Source of the DNA: Pantoea sp.
Lineage (GTDB): Bacteria > Pseudomonadota > Gammaproteobacteria > Enterobacterales > Enterobacteriaceae
DNA: 64,000 nucleotides
Reading direction: 5' to 3'
Assembly: GCF_028283705.1 (NCBI RefSeq)
Contig: NZ_JAPWKD010000022.1
Location: forward strand, 62,001-126,000
The notes beneath the pieces were generated by a model. The model had not been told where the DNA came from. It did not search any database and worked only from the letters and a program-made list of their open reading frames with translations. The translations under genes and the position numbers were made by a program. Below, in pieces: positions 51,923-61,235 of the stretch. The first letter of the stretch is position 1. Each line of letters begins with the position of its first letter.

Positions 51923-53935
51923 TTATTCGGTGGGTGATAGCTTGTCAAGCCAGCGTTGATTGAAGACATTGAGTGGCAGTGCCTCGGCATAGAGATAGCC
52001 CTGACCAATGGTGATACCACGTGCCAGCAGCCAGTCACGTTGTTCGGCGGTTTCCACCCCTTCGGCAATAACATCCAGATGGATAATGTCCGCGATGGCG
52101 GCCACGATACGCACCATGGTGTCATCATCCGGCAGGACGGCGACAAAGCTGCGATCCATCTTTAACTTATTGACCGGCAAAGCCTTAAACTGGTGCAGAT
52201 AGTTGAGGTTGGAGTAGCCCATCCCGAAATCATCCAGTGCCACAGCCACCCCGGTCTGCTGCAGCATGCGCAGCAACGCCATCGCCTGTTCAGCATCGCC
52301 AATCTGCGCGGTTTCGGTAATTTCCAGCACAAAGTTGCCCGGCGTAATACGATGACGCGCCAGCAACCCCTGCAAATGACTGACCACGCTGGGATCGCGC
52401 AGTTGCACCGCCGAGATATTGACGCTGAGCGGGATATTAATGCCCTGCTTCTGCCACGCGGCGATAATGCGACAGGATTCTTCAAACACCCAGCGACCAA
52501 TGGACGCAATCACACCAATCTCCTCGGCGCTGGCGATAAACTCTTCCGACAACCCCCAGCTGCCATCTGGCTGACGCATGCGCAACAGCGCTTCCGCTCC
52601 GGCCAGTTCCCCGGTCGCCATATTGATTTGCGGCTGCAGATACAGCGCAAATTCTTCATCCTGTAACCCCTGCAAAATGTCATGCTCCTGGGTTAAGCGT
52701 TTCTGCGCCCGCTCAGTCAGCGCCGGGTCGAAGAACAGGATCTGGTTTTTACCCTGATGGCGCGCCGACATCATCGCGGAAGTGGCACGATCAAGTTGTT
52801 CACTGGCGGTAATGGGCGTGTCGTCATGCAACGCGAGACCGATGCTGGCATTAGGCCGCAGCTGCAATTGTTGCAGATTGACCGGCTGGTTGATGCGCAA
52901 CATCAGATTGCGCGCCAGTCGCATCGATCGGAAGGGATTGTGCGCGCGCTTCATCAGCAGCGCGAAGTCGCTGGGTCCGGTTTGTGCCAGCAGCGTATGA
53001 TCATCGATAGTGCTGCGGATTTTCTCCACCAGCGTCAGCATCAGGATGTCGCGCTGCTCATCGCTCAACACTCCGTTCGCATCCTGCAAGGTTTCGATGC
53101 GGATCACCATCACCCCCCAGGGGTTATGACGATGAGGATGGCTGAGGTGCTGATCGAGCAGGGCCAGAAACAGCGCGCGATTCGGCAAATCAGTGACGGC
53201 AAAGTGCGTCGTCAGTCGGCTCATTTCATCGTGAATCGACTCCAGTACTTGCTGGTTGCGATTATAACTGCGAATCAACATACCAATTTCGTCGTCGCGA
53301 TGGTTGTTGGGCAGCGGCAACTTATGCGTCAGGATTGACTGCGGCGGCAGCTCCTGCAAATCACGCGAAATATTACGTAGCGGGTGCACTACCAGCCGGT
53401 TGATACACCAGCTGATGGATACCGACAAAATCAGTGCCAGCAGCAGATAGGTGGTGATCATCGTTGCCAGGGTACTGAGGATGAACTGATATACCCGGGA
53501 TGAATCAGCCTGTAATACCAGATAGGCAATCGGCTTCGGCAGCCCAGTCCGTTCTACCGAATACAGTGGCAGCGTAATTTGTACTGGCAATTCAAACAAA
53601 CGCGCCACCAGTCGTGGTATCGGCTTCTCCACCTCAAAATCCGCGTGCAGCGTCTGAAACGCATTGGGCAGCACCACATCGGCACGTGACAGAATGCCGG
53701 CGGGTTTCAGGGTATTAAGAATGCGTTCGGCCTGGGGAATATCGGCTTTTAACACCGCTTCGGACAGCGGCTGACGCACGGTATGCGCCACGTTCTCCAT
53801 CTGCTGGGCGTAGTCAATCCTGCGCTGCTGCACAAAATGAAATAACTGGATGACGATAAAGATACAGATAGTAACCAACGCCACGGTGGAGACTGTGGCC
53901 ATCTGCTTAATCGTTAAAGAACGACTGACGCGCAA
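51923..53935 (-). CDS. pdeK: PdeK (YhjK), GGDEF-EAL protein with HAMP-type sensor part
   Basis: The product has 670 aa. It has an N-terminal membrane helix, a periplasmic domain, a second helix (about 155-180), a HAMP-like segment, a GGDEF domain and a C-terminal EAL domain. The GGDEF signature is degenerate (GPSDF), so cyclase activity is unlikely. The EAL domain looks active (AEALLRM, SVNIS, FVLEITETA, LDDFGMGYSNLNYL, VIAEGVET). The start is uncertain. TTG at 53935 is preferred because AGGAG lies 8 nt upstream and the product then begins MRVSRSLTIKQM as in E. coli. A longer TTG start at 53953 is possible. It lies between dctA and the cellulose genes. Confidence 0.9.
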   Translation of the reverse strand: MRVSRSLTIKQMATVSTVALVTICIFIVIQLFHFVQQRRIDYAQQMENVAHTVRQPLSEAVLKADIPQAERILNTLKPAGILSRADVVLPNAFQTLHADFEVEKPIPRLVARLFELPVQITLPLYSVERTGLPKPIAYLVLQADSSRVYQFILSTLATMITTYLLLALILSVSISWCINRLVVHPLRNISRDLQELPPQSILTHKLPLPNNHRDDEIGMLIRSYNRNQQVLESIHDEMSRLTTHFAVTDLPNRALFLALLDQHLSHPHRHNPWGVMVIRIETLQDANGVLSDEQRDILMLTLVEKIRSTIDDHTLLAQTGPSDFALLMKRAHNPFRSMRLARNLMLRINQPVNLQQLQLRPNASIGLALHDDTPITASEQLDRATSAMMSARHQGKNQILFFDPALTERAQKRLTQEHDILQGLQDEEFALYLQPQINMATGELAGAEALLRMRQPDGSWGLSEEFIASAEEIGVIASIGRWVFEESCRIIAAWQKQGINIPLSVNISAVQLRDPSVVSHLQGLLARHRITPGNFVLEITETAQIGDAEQAMALLRMLQQTGVAVALDDFGMGYSNLNYLHQFKALPVNKLKMDRSFVAVLPDDDTMVRIVAAIADIIHLDVIAEGVETAEQRDWLLARGITIGQGYLYAEALPLNVFNQRWLDKLSPTE

Positions 53936-54089
53936 CAAAATCTCTCCTGGCAACTCTTAGCCGTGTTATCAGACAGGAAAATGCGTAGCAAGTATATCCC
54001 AGATCACGGTTTTTTTTCGCCGGGAGAAAGTCGCAAAATCGGCTGGCGAGGGGATAAAAGACATTATTCGGATTAATTAACGTACCGGC

Positions 54090-54119
54090 ACAACAAGCGC
54101 GATAAATCGCGCTTGTTGT
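54090..54119. repeat. Palindrome type B, copy 3, downstream of bcsG
   Basis: This is a perfect 14-bp inverted repeat with arms ACAACAAGCGCGAT and ATCGCGCTTGTTGT and an AA centre. The core CGCGAT-AA-ATCGCG is the type B core read from the other strand. It starts 10 bp past the bcsG stop. No U-tract follows on the minus strand. Confidence 0.8.
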
Positions 54120-54129
54120 CGTTATATAT

Positions 54130-55767
54130 TTATTGCGGGTATGCCACCCAATCGCCGCCATTAAGACGAATCCAGGGTTTGCCCTGATACATCATCACCA
54201 CCGCATTATCGTTTTCCGATACCACCGGCGTTTGCGGCAGATTATCAGTCAGCGCTGACATATTCACATTCGGCGCATTAAATACCTGGCCATCCACTAC
54301 GCGAGAAATAAGCTCCGAAAGCGCCAGCATGCTGGTGGGCGTATTGATGGTCAGGGGCTGGCCCTGATGCGGTGCTTTCATCCCCACAAAGCTGATCCCC
54401 ACTGGCACATGGGTAATGGCTGGGCTGGGGATATCGCGCAAACCGGACATCTGCATTTTATCGCCCTGCAAGGCGGCACCGTGCTCCGGTACCACCAGCA
54501 CCATCACGCGCCGTCCGGATTTCTCCAGATTGGTCAGGAAGGTGTCGAGCTGGTCAAACAATACTTTGGCGCGCGGTTGCCAGGGCGCGGTACGGGGGCT
54601 GCCCAGTTCGCGCGTGCCATCATGCAGCGGGATCAGGTTATAGAAGGTGGCGCTGCGCGCATCGTTACTCTTGCTGCGTTGATCCAGCCAGCGCTGCATC
54701 AGCTGACCATCATTAAACACCGTTGAGCCGTCAAACGAGGTCAGCTCCGGTGCGATGCCATTTTGCGACATCAGCGGAGCCTGCATATCGCCATAATCAC
54801 GCAGCTCTTGCAGATAGTTACCGAACACGCCGGTATGGTCCATCATCAGTTCTTGTTTGAAACCGAGTTTTGCCAGGTTATCAAACAGGTAACAGCGCTG
54901 ATCGGTGGCTTTATACAGATTGCTGTGTGAGGTCTGTCCGCAACTGGCACGCAGCAAACGAATTCCCGCCGGGCCGCTATAGCCGGTAGCCGAGTTGTAG
55001 TTATCCAGCATAATGTCGAAATGGTGCCACAGCGGATGATTGCGCAGCTGAGCCACATCCAGATCGGACCACGACAGCGAACAAATGTTGATCACCAGAA
55101 TATCGAACGGTTGTGAGTCAGCAGGCAGGCTGTCCGGGAAATGGGTGACGCGCTGACGTTCGCTGTCGTAGAAACGATTGAGCCAGGCGGTAAGATTGGC
55201 ACTGGTCGGCGGCGCAGATTGATCGAGCGCATCCGGGGTTTTACCCCCAGCAGCGGGTGGGTTATTCAGCACCACTTCTGGCGTGGCCGCTTTACCGGGC
55301 AGCAGATTGAAAGAGGGGCCGGCAATGTTGATCACGTTCAGCCAAATCAGCGCCACCGCCACCAGCACCGTGATGCGAATCCATTGGGCTACAAACAGAT
55401 ACAACACCAGCAGCACAAAAGCCGCGCCAATCATCTCCCAATTGATAAAGCGATCGAGCAGATCAAGCAGGTAAGCGGTGGAAAACCCCGCAACCTGATC
55501 GCCCTGGCTAAGAATCGAACTCAGACCCGGCAGCCAGGTATCGTGCCAAAACAGGCCAAAACCAATGGGTATCGACACCCAGTTGCGCAGCCGGTGCCAG
55601 CGCAGCGACGATAGCGGAAACAGCAGCCAGGCGAGAAACACCAGGTTGCTCAGCGCATGAAAGTTCAGGTAGCCATACCACAGCAGACCAAACTTAAGCA
55701 GAAAATAGAAATTCCAGCCGCCAAGTCCACGCCACCAGCCGCTTGCCAAAGATTTTTTATCACTCAT
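54130..55767 (-). CDS. bcsG: Cellulose phosphoethanolamine transferase BcsG
   Basis: This 545-aa protein has an N-terminal membrane part (about residues 18-150, five helices) and a periplasmic alkaline-phosphatase-like domain. The catalytic nucleophile is S264 in GYSGPAG, with C229 in INICSLSW, and Glu-His in VPEHGAAL around residue 428. These sit a constant 14 residues earlier than C243, S278 and E442/H443 of E. coli BcsG. It transfers phosphoethanolamine from phosphatidylethanolamine to nascent cellulose. Start and bcsF stop overlap by one base (TAATG). Confidence 0.95.
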   Translation of the reverse strand: MSDKKSLASGWWRGLGGWNFYFLLKFGLLWYGYLNFHALSNLVFLAWLLFPLSSLRWHRLRNWVSIPIGFGLFWHDTWLPGLSSILSQGDQVAGFSTAYLLDLLDRFINWEMIGAAFVLLVLYLFVAQWIRITVLVAVALIWLNVINIAGPSFNLLPGKAATPEVVLNNPPAAGGKTPDALDQSAPPTSANLTAWLNRFYDSERQRVTHFPDSLPADSQPFDILVINICSLSWSDLDVAQLRNHPLWHHFDIMLDNYNSATGYSGPAGIRLLRASCGQTSHSNLYKATDQRCYLFDNLAKLGFKQELMMDHTGVFGNYLQELRDYGDMQAPLMSQNGIAPELTSFDGSTVFNDGQLMQRWLDQRSKSNDARSATFYNLIPLHDGTRELGSPRTAPWQPRAKVLFDQLDTFLTNLEKSGRRVMVLVVPEHGAALQGDKMQMSGLRDIPSPAITHVPVGISFVGMKAPHQGQPLTINTPTSMLALSELISRVVDGQVFNAPNVNMSALTDNLPQTPVVSENDNAVVMMYQGKPWIRLNGGDWVAYPQ

Positions 55768-55955
55768 TACGGTTTGGTATCCGTTTTCGTCGTATTCCGT
55801 TGCCAGACCCCTTCCGATTTGAGTGCACGAGCAGGCAGCAGGCGCATCAGCAGGCTATTGCTGCTGCGCGGCAGCCAGCGGGCCAACAGGGATTTAAGAA
55901 AGAGCAGAATTAATAACAGCAGGATGATGACCTGCACCCAGTCCATTAGTGTCAT
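55767..55955 (-). CDS. bcsF: BcsF, short membrane subunit of the cellulose complex
   Basis: This 62-aa protein has one N-terminal membrane helix (about residues 6-24) followed by a basic cytoplasmic tail. Size, topology and position between bcsE and bcsG match BcsF, which recruits BcsE to the membrane and interacts with BcsG. Its ATG overlaps the bcsE stop and its stop overlaps the bcsG start. Confidence 0.9.
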   Translation of the reverse strand: MTLMDWVQVIILLLLILLFLKSLLARWLPRSSNSLLMRLLPARALKSEGVWQRNTTKTDTKP

Positions 55956-57502
55956 CAGCGCGGCACTCCCTCAATATTCAGGCTAATCGGCTGGGGAACC
56001 TGCGCCGCGCGTGTATGGGGCGCAGAGGGGGACGGATCCGGGTTTACGGCCACCGGCACGGCAGGCAGATCATACTGCGTCACCGGCGTCAGCTGCCGCA
56101 TTTTGTGGACTTCCGACACAATCTGGTTGTCCTCAAACCACACCATACGGTTGCTGAACAACTCGTCATGGGGCAGCGAAAAAATAGATTTCAGCGCAAT
56201 ATCCAAATCATTAAAGCGACAGGAAGAAAGAAACAGGTAAATACGATCCTCACGCTGCGTCACCAGATCGCCAAAGCGACGTGGTTTGCACAGGGTCAGG
56301 ACCTGTTCCGGCTTCAGCTGTGGCACCGGACGTAACGCCACCATCAAACCTTTATCATTTTCCGGCAGCAGCGTATTTTTCATCAGTTTCTGCACCGCGC
56401 TGCAAAAACCCTCCAGCGGCAGATAACCGCGTTGCTGCAACGGCTGCAACGCCTGCATCAGCGCCGGGAGATCTGCCGGGACATGGCGTGTAAATTGCTG
56501 GCCCTGAATCCCTTCCAGCGTGGTGAGAAAACGCGACAGGGTTGCCGCTGTCGGCACAATGGCATTGATGCCGCACGCCAGCAGCAGGCGTTCATCGCTG
56601 TAGCGCAGGCTGGTATTCATCTCGCGCACCACAATTTTCAGTGCGTTACCGCGTGAACGACGCAAACTATGGACCATCTTCGCCAGCGCATTGATGTCGT
56701 GGTTATTGGCGAGGCTGAAGATCACCGTGGCTGCATTGGCCTGCTGTGCACGGGTATACACCCCATCATTATTGCTAAACAATCGCCACTGCGCGGACAG
56801 CGGTGGCGCACCTTCCAGCACGCTTTCCTCGGCGAGAAATTGATTCTCATCATTGAGGCTCAGCGGAATATTTTGTTCTGCCTCGCTGGCAGCAATAAAC
56901 TGCTGGTCGATAAAACTGAGCCGGATAGCGCGGTCAGCTAACAAACGATCGGCGGAATACCACCAGTTAATTCGATATTGCCAGCTATCCTGTTCATACT
57001 CTAAATGGGCTACACCATCAATCTGACGAAAATAACGCTGCAAATGATTGCGCAGGTTAATTATTGATGTACCGGAAGTTATTACCAGCAACGTCATTTG
57101 TTTTTCCATTAACAGACGACGCATACGTTTCAGCCAGATCGTCAACTCCTCGGACGATAATTTTTCCCACTGCGCGGTATTACTAAAAAACAGCAGCAGC
57201 CCGTTTTTTCTATTCAACACACGCGCAAAATCATTGGCCAATTGTAACAGGCTGGATTTATTCGACGGCAGCGAAAATAACGGAATACGTGCCGGTCCGC
57301 TTTGCGGCTCCGGGGTCAGCAAGGCGCGGGGTTTCTCACCCGAGCTTATCAGGGTTACCGTCTGCTGGTGACTAACCACCTGACGTAGCAACGATCGCGC
57401 ATCTTCTGGCCTTTGACAGGTTATCCAGTAAAGCCCTGGCGTTTGCAGCGTAATTAATTCCTGCTGAACCTGTTGCAGGCCGAGCGCATAGAGATTTTTC
57501 AT
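55955..57502 (-). CDS. bcsE: BcsE, c-di-GMP-binding cellulose regulator
   Basis: This 515-aa cytosolic protein matches BcsE. It has an N-terminal region, a REC-like or NTPase-like middle domain, and a degenerate GGDEF domain carrying the c-di-GMP-binding RxGD motif as RFGD in CKPRRFGDLVTQR near residue 415. The tail is proline-rich. It raises cellulose output with BcsF, BcsR and BcsQ. On the minus strand a perfect TATAAT at 57538-57543 lies upstream as a likely -10, with a poor -35. Confidence 0.93.
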   Translation of the reverse strand: MKNLYALGLQQVQQELITLQTPGLYWITCQRPEDARSLLRQVVSHQQTVTLISSGEKPRALLTPEPQSGPARIPLFSLPSNKSSLLQLANDFARVLNRKNGLLLFFSNTAQWEKLSSEELTIWLKRMRRLLMEKQMTLLVITSGTSIINLRNHLQRYFRQIDGVAHLEYEQDSWQYRINWWYSADRLLADRAIRLSFIDQQFIAASEAEQNIPLSLNDENQFLAEESVLEGAPPLSAQWRLFSNNDGVYTRAQQANAATVIFSLANNHDINALAKMVHSLRRSRGNALKIVVREMNTSLRYSDERLLLACGINAIVPTAATLSRFLTTLEGIQGQQFTRHVPADLPALMQALQPLQQRGYLPLEGFCSAVQKLMKNTLLPENDKGLMVALRPVPQLKPEQVLTLCKPRRFGDLVTQREDRIYLFLSSCRFNDLDIALKSIFSLPHDELFSNRMVWFEDNQIVSEVHKMRQLTPVTQYDLPAVPVAVNPDPSPSAPHTRAAQVPQPISLNIEGVPR

Positions 57503-57701
57503 ATTTGATTCGCGATCTGTACAATCCAGGCTAGTTTATTATAGACGGCAGCGATTGGAACTGTTGAAATAAAAAATAAGCGCACTAACTCAAATCACAT
57601 TGATCTGTGTGGGTGTTTAACGTTTTTGTCAACGCTAAACTTATCTCAAATAAATATAACCATTTTTCATCCGTTGTCGTTTTTCCGGTGGCAAAAAAGT
57701 A
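57503..57701. promoter_or_regulatory. Divergent promoter region of bcsEFG and bcsRQABC
   Basis: This A/T-rich 199-nt spacer separates the two divergent cellulose operons. It holds the TATAAT facing bcsE (57538-57543). It also holds a region with TTGTCA near 57628 and A/T-rich sequence 17 nt downstream facing bcsR. A GTTTA/TAAAC dyad encloses that -35. The assignment of the bcsR promoter is weak. Confidence 0.5.
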
Positions 57702-57896
57702 ATGAAAACAGAAAATGCCTTTTCGCTGGTATCACATACCAGTGGCGAGCAGGATGACATAAATGCCCTGAGTGAGGCCTTTTCGTTAAAGGCATTTCGC
57801 TACATTGATATTGCCCGCGCAGAACGTCTGAATACCCTGGTGTCATGCTGGCCGCTACTTCAGGAATTAACGGCCGCACAGGAGCCTGAACGCTAA
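57702..57896 (+). CDS. bcsR: BcsR, short cellulose synthase regulator
   Basis: This 64-aa protein has INALSEAFSLKAFRYIDIARAERLNTL and the terminal CWPLLQEL, the conserved BcsR features (E. coli has RWPLLAEF). In E. coli BcsR folds with BcsQ into a regulatory complex needed for cellulose secretion. GGTGG lies about 9 nt before the ATG. Its stop overlaps the bcsQ start by one base. Confidence 0.88.
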   Translation: MKTENAFSLVSHTSGEQDDINALSEAFSLKAFRYIDIARAERLNTLVSCWPLLQELTAAQEPER

Positions 57897-58627
57897 TGGC
57901 GGTCATTGCTCTCCAGGGGCTGCGCGGCGGCTGTGGTGCCACTGCGCTCTGCGCCGCGCTCGGCTGGGCGCTGAACGCATTGCAGGAATCGGTGCTGGTC
58001 ATCGATCTTTCCCCTGCAAATCAACTGGCTATTCACTTTAATCTTCCCATCACGGAACCAGCTGGCTGGGCACCCGCACTGCTCGCTAATCAACCGTGGC
58101 AACACCAGGCACAGCGTTACCTGCCAGGGCTGGATTTCCTGCCATTCGGCGCATTAACCCATCAGCAGGGGTTAAGCATTCGCACTGCCGGAGAGAAATT
58201 TGCTGAACCTTTGCTTAATGCTTTACCGTCACTGCAATCACAATACCGCTGGTTGATTATGGATATCCCGGCGGATGTGTCGCTCTGGCATCTGCCTTTT
58301 CTGCACGCCGCAGACCGGCTGGTGCAGGTATTGACCCCGGATGCCAACTGCCAGCTGCGTCTGCATCATCCACATTTTTTGCCGCACACCCTGTTTTTAA
58401 TCAACCAGTTCAACGCCAACAGCAGACTTCAACAGGATCTGCATCAGCTGTGGATCAGTTCGCTGAACAACCTGATTCCCCAGGTGATCCATCGGGATGA
58501 GGCGCTGGCAGAAGCGCTGATGATGAAGCAGCCGGTGGGTGAATATCGCCCGCACGCCCTCGCCAGCGAAGAGATAAACACCCTGGCCAACTGGCTGCTG
58601 CTCAACGTACCGGGATCGGATAAATGA
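57896..58627 (+). CDS. bcsQ: BcsQ, SIMIBI-type NTPase
   Basis: This 243-aa MinD/ParA-like protein has the P-loop GLRGGCGAT. The deviant Walker lysines are absent, and E. coli BcsQ likewise has GVRGGVGTT. Other landmarks are VLVIDLSPANQL, WLIMDIPADVS, and VIHRDEALAEALMMKQPVGEYRPHALASEEINTLANW near the C-terminus, strongly conserved with E. coli. It directs polar assembly of the cellulose machine with BcsR. The stop overlaps the bcsA start (ATGA). Confidence 0.93.
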   Translation: MAVIALQGLRGGCGATALCAALGWALNALQESVLVIDLSPANQLAIHFNLPITEPAGWAPALLANQPWQHQAQRYLPGLDFLPFGALTHQQGLSIRTAGEKFAEPLLNALPSLQSQYRWLIMDIPADVSLWHLPFLHAADRLVQVLTPDANCQLRLHHPHFLPHTLFLINQFNANSRLQQDLHQLWISSLNNLIPQVIHRDEALAEALMMKQPVGEYRPHALASEEINTLANWLLLNVPGSDK

Positions 58628-61230
58628 ATCCGTTGCGTTGGTTGCTGGTGCCACAGGCGTGGCAGGCGCTGCAACAGCGCGCCCAATCAGCTCGCCAGCA
58701 CGGTGCCGGCTGGCCGACCATCATTTTGCATCTGATGTGGTGTGTGCTGGCCTGGTCTCTGCTGCGCCTGGAAACGCCGGGCTGGCAGCGTATTCTGCAA
58801 CAGCGTCAGCGTTACTATCCGCAGATTTCTCCACAGCGTCCGCGTCCGCTCGATTTCCTGCGCTATCTGTTGCAAAGCCTGTGGCTGCTGCTGGTGCTGC
58901 CACTGGATGACAACCCGCGCAGCGAGCGTCAGCGCTTCAACGCGTTTCAGCCGCTGTTCCGCTGGCGTCAGCAGTTGTACCGCTGGCTTGGCGCGCTGCC
59001 GACCAGGCTGGAGCAGCATCGTCTGACCCTGCGTTGCGAACAGCGTCTGCAGCGCTTACCACCGCGTCTGCGCCAGCTGCTGTTTATTACCGCCGCGATT
59101 GCCGCCAGCCTGCTGGCGTTGCTGTGTATTTCACAGCCATTCGGCATCATGACGCAGTTTGTTTTCGTGCTGTTGCTGTGGAGCCTGGCGATGCTGGTAC
59201 GCCGCGTACCAGGACGACTGTCGACCATCATGCTGATTGTGCTGTCGCTCACCGTCTCCTGCCGTTATCTGTGGTGGCGTTATACCGAAACCCTTAATTG
59301 GGACGATCCTCTCAGCCTCGCCTTTGGTCTGCTGCTGATTGGCGCGGAAACCTACTCATGGACGGTACTGGTACTCGGCTATTTCCAGACGTTATGGCCA
59401 CTCAATCGCCAGCCGCTTTCCATGCCTGCGGATATTTCCAGCTGGCCGAGCGTCGATATCCTTGTGCCGACCTATAACGAGCCGCTTAGCGTGGTGAAAC
59501 CGACCATCTATGCCGCCATGGGCATCGACTGGCCGCGGGATAAGCTGACTATCTATATTCTCGATGACGGTACGCGTGACGAGTTCCGCGAGTTTGCCGC
59601 CGCGGTCGGCGTGCAATACGTGGTACGCCCGACCCATGAACATGCCAAAGCGGGCAACATCAACCATGCGCTGAAAACCCGCTGTCGGGGTGACTACGTG
59701 GCGATATTTGACTGCGACCATGTGCCGACCCGTTCGTTTCTGCAACTCTCTATGGGCTGGTTCCTGCAAGATCACCAGCTGGCGATGTTGCAGACGCCGC
59801 ACCACTTCTTCTCCCCCGACCCTTTTGAGCGCAACCTCGGACGCTTCCGTCAAACGCCGAATGAAGGTTCGCTGTTTTATGGTCTGGTGCAGGATGGCAA
59901 CGATACCTGGGACGCGGCGTTTTTCTGCGGCTCCTGTGCAGTGCTGCGTCGTAGCGCGCTGGATGAGATTGGCGGCATCGCAGTGGAAACCGTCACCGAA
60001 GATGCGCACACCTCGCTGCGCCTGCACCGCCGCGGCTATACCTCGGCGTATATCCGCATCCCGCAGGCTGCCGGGCTGGCGACCGAAAGCCTGTCGGCGC
60101 ATATCGGCCAGCGCATTCGCTGGGCGCGCGGCATGGTGCAGATTTTCCGTCTGGATAACCCGCTGTTCGGTAAAGGGCTAAAACTGGTGCAGCGCCTGTG
60201 TTACGCCAACGCCATGCTGCATTTTCTTGCCGGTATTCCGCGGCTGATCTTTCTGCTGGCCCCACTGGCATTCCTGCTGTGCCACGCCTACATCATCTAC
60301 GCTCCGGCGCTGGCGATTGCCATCTACGTGCTGCCACATATGCTGCACACCAGTCTGACCAACTCGCGTATTCAGGGACGCTGGCGGCACTCATTCTGGA
60401 GTGAAGTGTATGAAACAGTGCTGGCCTGGTATATCGCCCGCCCCACCACGGTGGCGCTGTTTAATCCACATAAAGGTAAATTCAATGTCACCGCCAAGGG
60501 TGGTCTGGTGGAAAAACGCCATCTCGACTGGGTGATCACCAAACCCTACATGATTCTGGTGCTGCTGAATCTGGCAGGCATCGTAATGGCCTTCTGGCGC
60601 ATGGCTTACGGTCCGTCCAACGAAATCCTCACCATCTGGGTCAGCCTGGTTTGGGTGCTCTACAACATGGTCATCCTTGGCGGTGCGGTGGCGGTGTCGG
60701 TTGAAGCCCGGCAGATTCGCGAAGCCCATCGCGTCGAGATTGCCATGCCCGCCGCCATTGCGCGTGAAGATGGTCATATGGTGCCGTGCACGCTGCGTGA
60801 CTACTCGGACGGTGGCGTCGGCGTAGAGCTACGCGAAGCGGATGCGTTGCAGGAAGAGGAGCCGGTATGGCTGCTGCTGCGTCGCGGTCAGCAGGAGTTC
60901 AGCTTCCCCTGCCAGGTGCAACGCGTATTCGGTCGCCGCGCCGGTATCCGCCTGCATCAACTCACCACCGAACAACACATTGAATTTATTCAATGTACCT
61001 TTGCCCGCGCCGATACCTGGGCGCTGTGGCAGGACGGATTCCCGGAAGACAAACCGGTGCAAAGCCTCGCCGACATTATGGTGCTGGGCTTTAAAGGCTA
61101 TCTGCGTCTGGCGGAGTACGGGCCGCCGCAGCTGCGTCGTTTATTCAGCCTGCTCACCCGACTTCTGGGCTGGCTGGCATCACTGCTGCCGCAGGGTATT
61201 GGCCGCGTGAAAACAGAAAACACTCATTAA
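58624..61230 (+). CDS. bcsA: Cellulose synthase catalytic subunit BcsA
   Basis: This 868-aa family 2 glycosyltransferase shows DILVPTYNEP, DDGTRDEF, the DxD in FDCDHVPTRSF, TED and the processive QxxRW motif as QRIRW. These lie between membrane helices (four before, four after). The C-terminal PilZ domain has RxxxR as REAHR and DxSxxG as DYSDGG, so c-di-GMP activation should be intact. It polymerises UDP-glucose and extrudes the glucan. It is coupled to bcsQ by an ATGA overlap, with bcsB starting 5 nt after it. Confidence 0.97.
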   Translation: MNPLRWLLVPQAWQALQQRAQSARQHGAGWPTIILHLMWCVLAWSLLRLETPGWQRILQQRQRYYPQISPQRPRPLDFLRYLLQSLWLLLVLPLDDNPRSERQRFNAFQPLFRWRQQLYRWLGALPTRLEQHRLTLRCEQRLQRLPPRLRQLLFITAAIAASLLALLCISQPFGIMTQFVFVLLLWSLAMLVRRVPGRLSTIMLIVLSLTVSCRYLWWRYTETLNWDDPLSLAFGLLLIGAETYSWTVLVLGYFQTLWPLNRQPLSMPADISSWPSVDILVPTYNEPLSVVKPTIYAAMGIDWPRDKLTIYILDDGTRDEFREFAAAVGVQYVVRPTHEHAKAGNINHALKTRCRGDYVAIFDCDHVPTRSFLQLSMGWFLQDHQLAMLQTPHHFFSPDPFERNLGRFRQTPNEGSLFYGLVQDGNDTWDAAFFCGSCAVLRRSALDEIGGIAVETVTEDAHTSLRLHRRGYTSAYIRIPQAAGLATESLSAHIGQRIRWARGMVQIFRLDNPLFGKGLKLVQRLCYANAMLHFLAGIPRLIFLLAPLAFLLCHAYIIYAPALAIAIYVLPHMLHTSLTNSRIQGRWRHSFWSEVYETVLAWYIARPTTVALFNPHKGKFNVTAKGGLVEKRHLDWVITKPYMILVLLNLAGIVMAFWRMAYGPSNEILTIWVSLVWVLYNMVILGGAVAVSVEARQIREAHRVEIAMPAAIAREDGHMVPCTLRDYSDGGVGVELREADALQEEEPVWLLLRRGQQEFSFPCQVQRVFGRRAGIRLHQLTTEQHIEFIQCTFARADTWALWQDGFPEDKPVQSLADIMVLGFKGYLRLAEYGPPQLRRLFSLLTRLLGWLASLLPQGIGRVKTENTH

Positions 61231-61235
61231 GTGAT

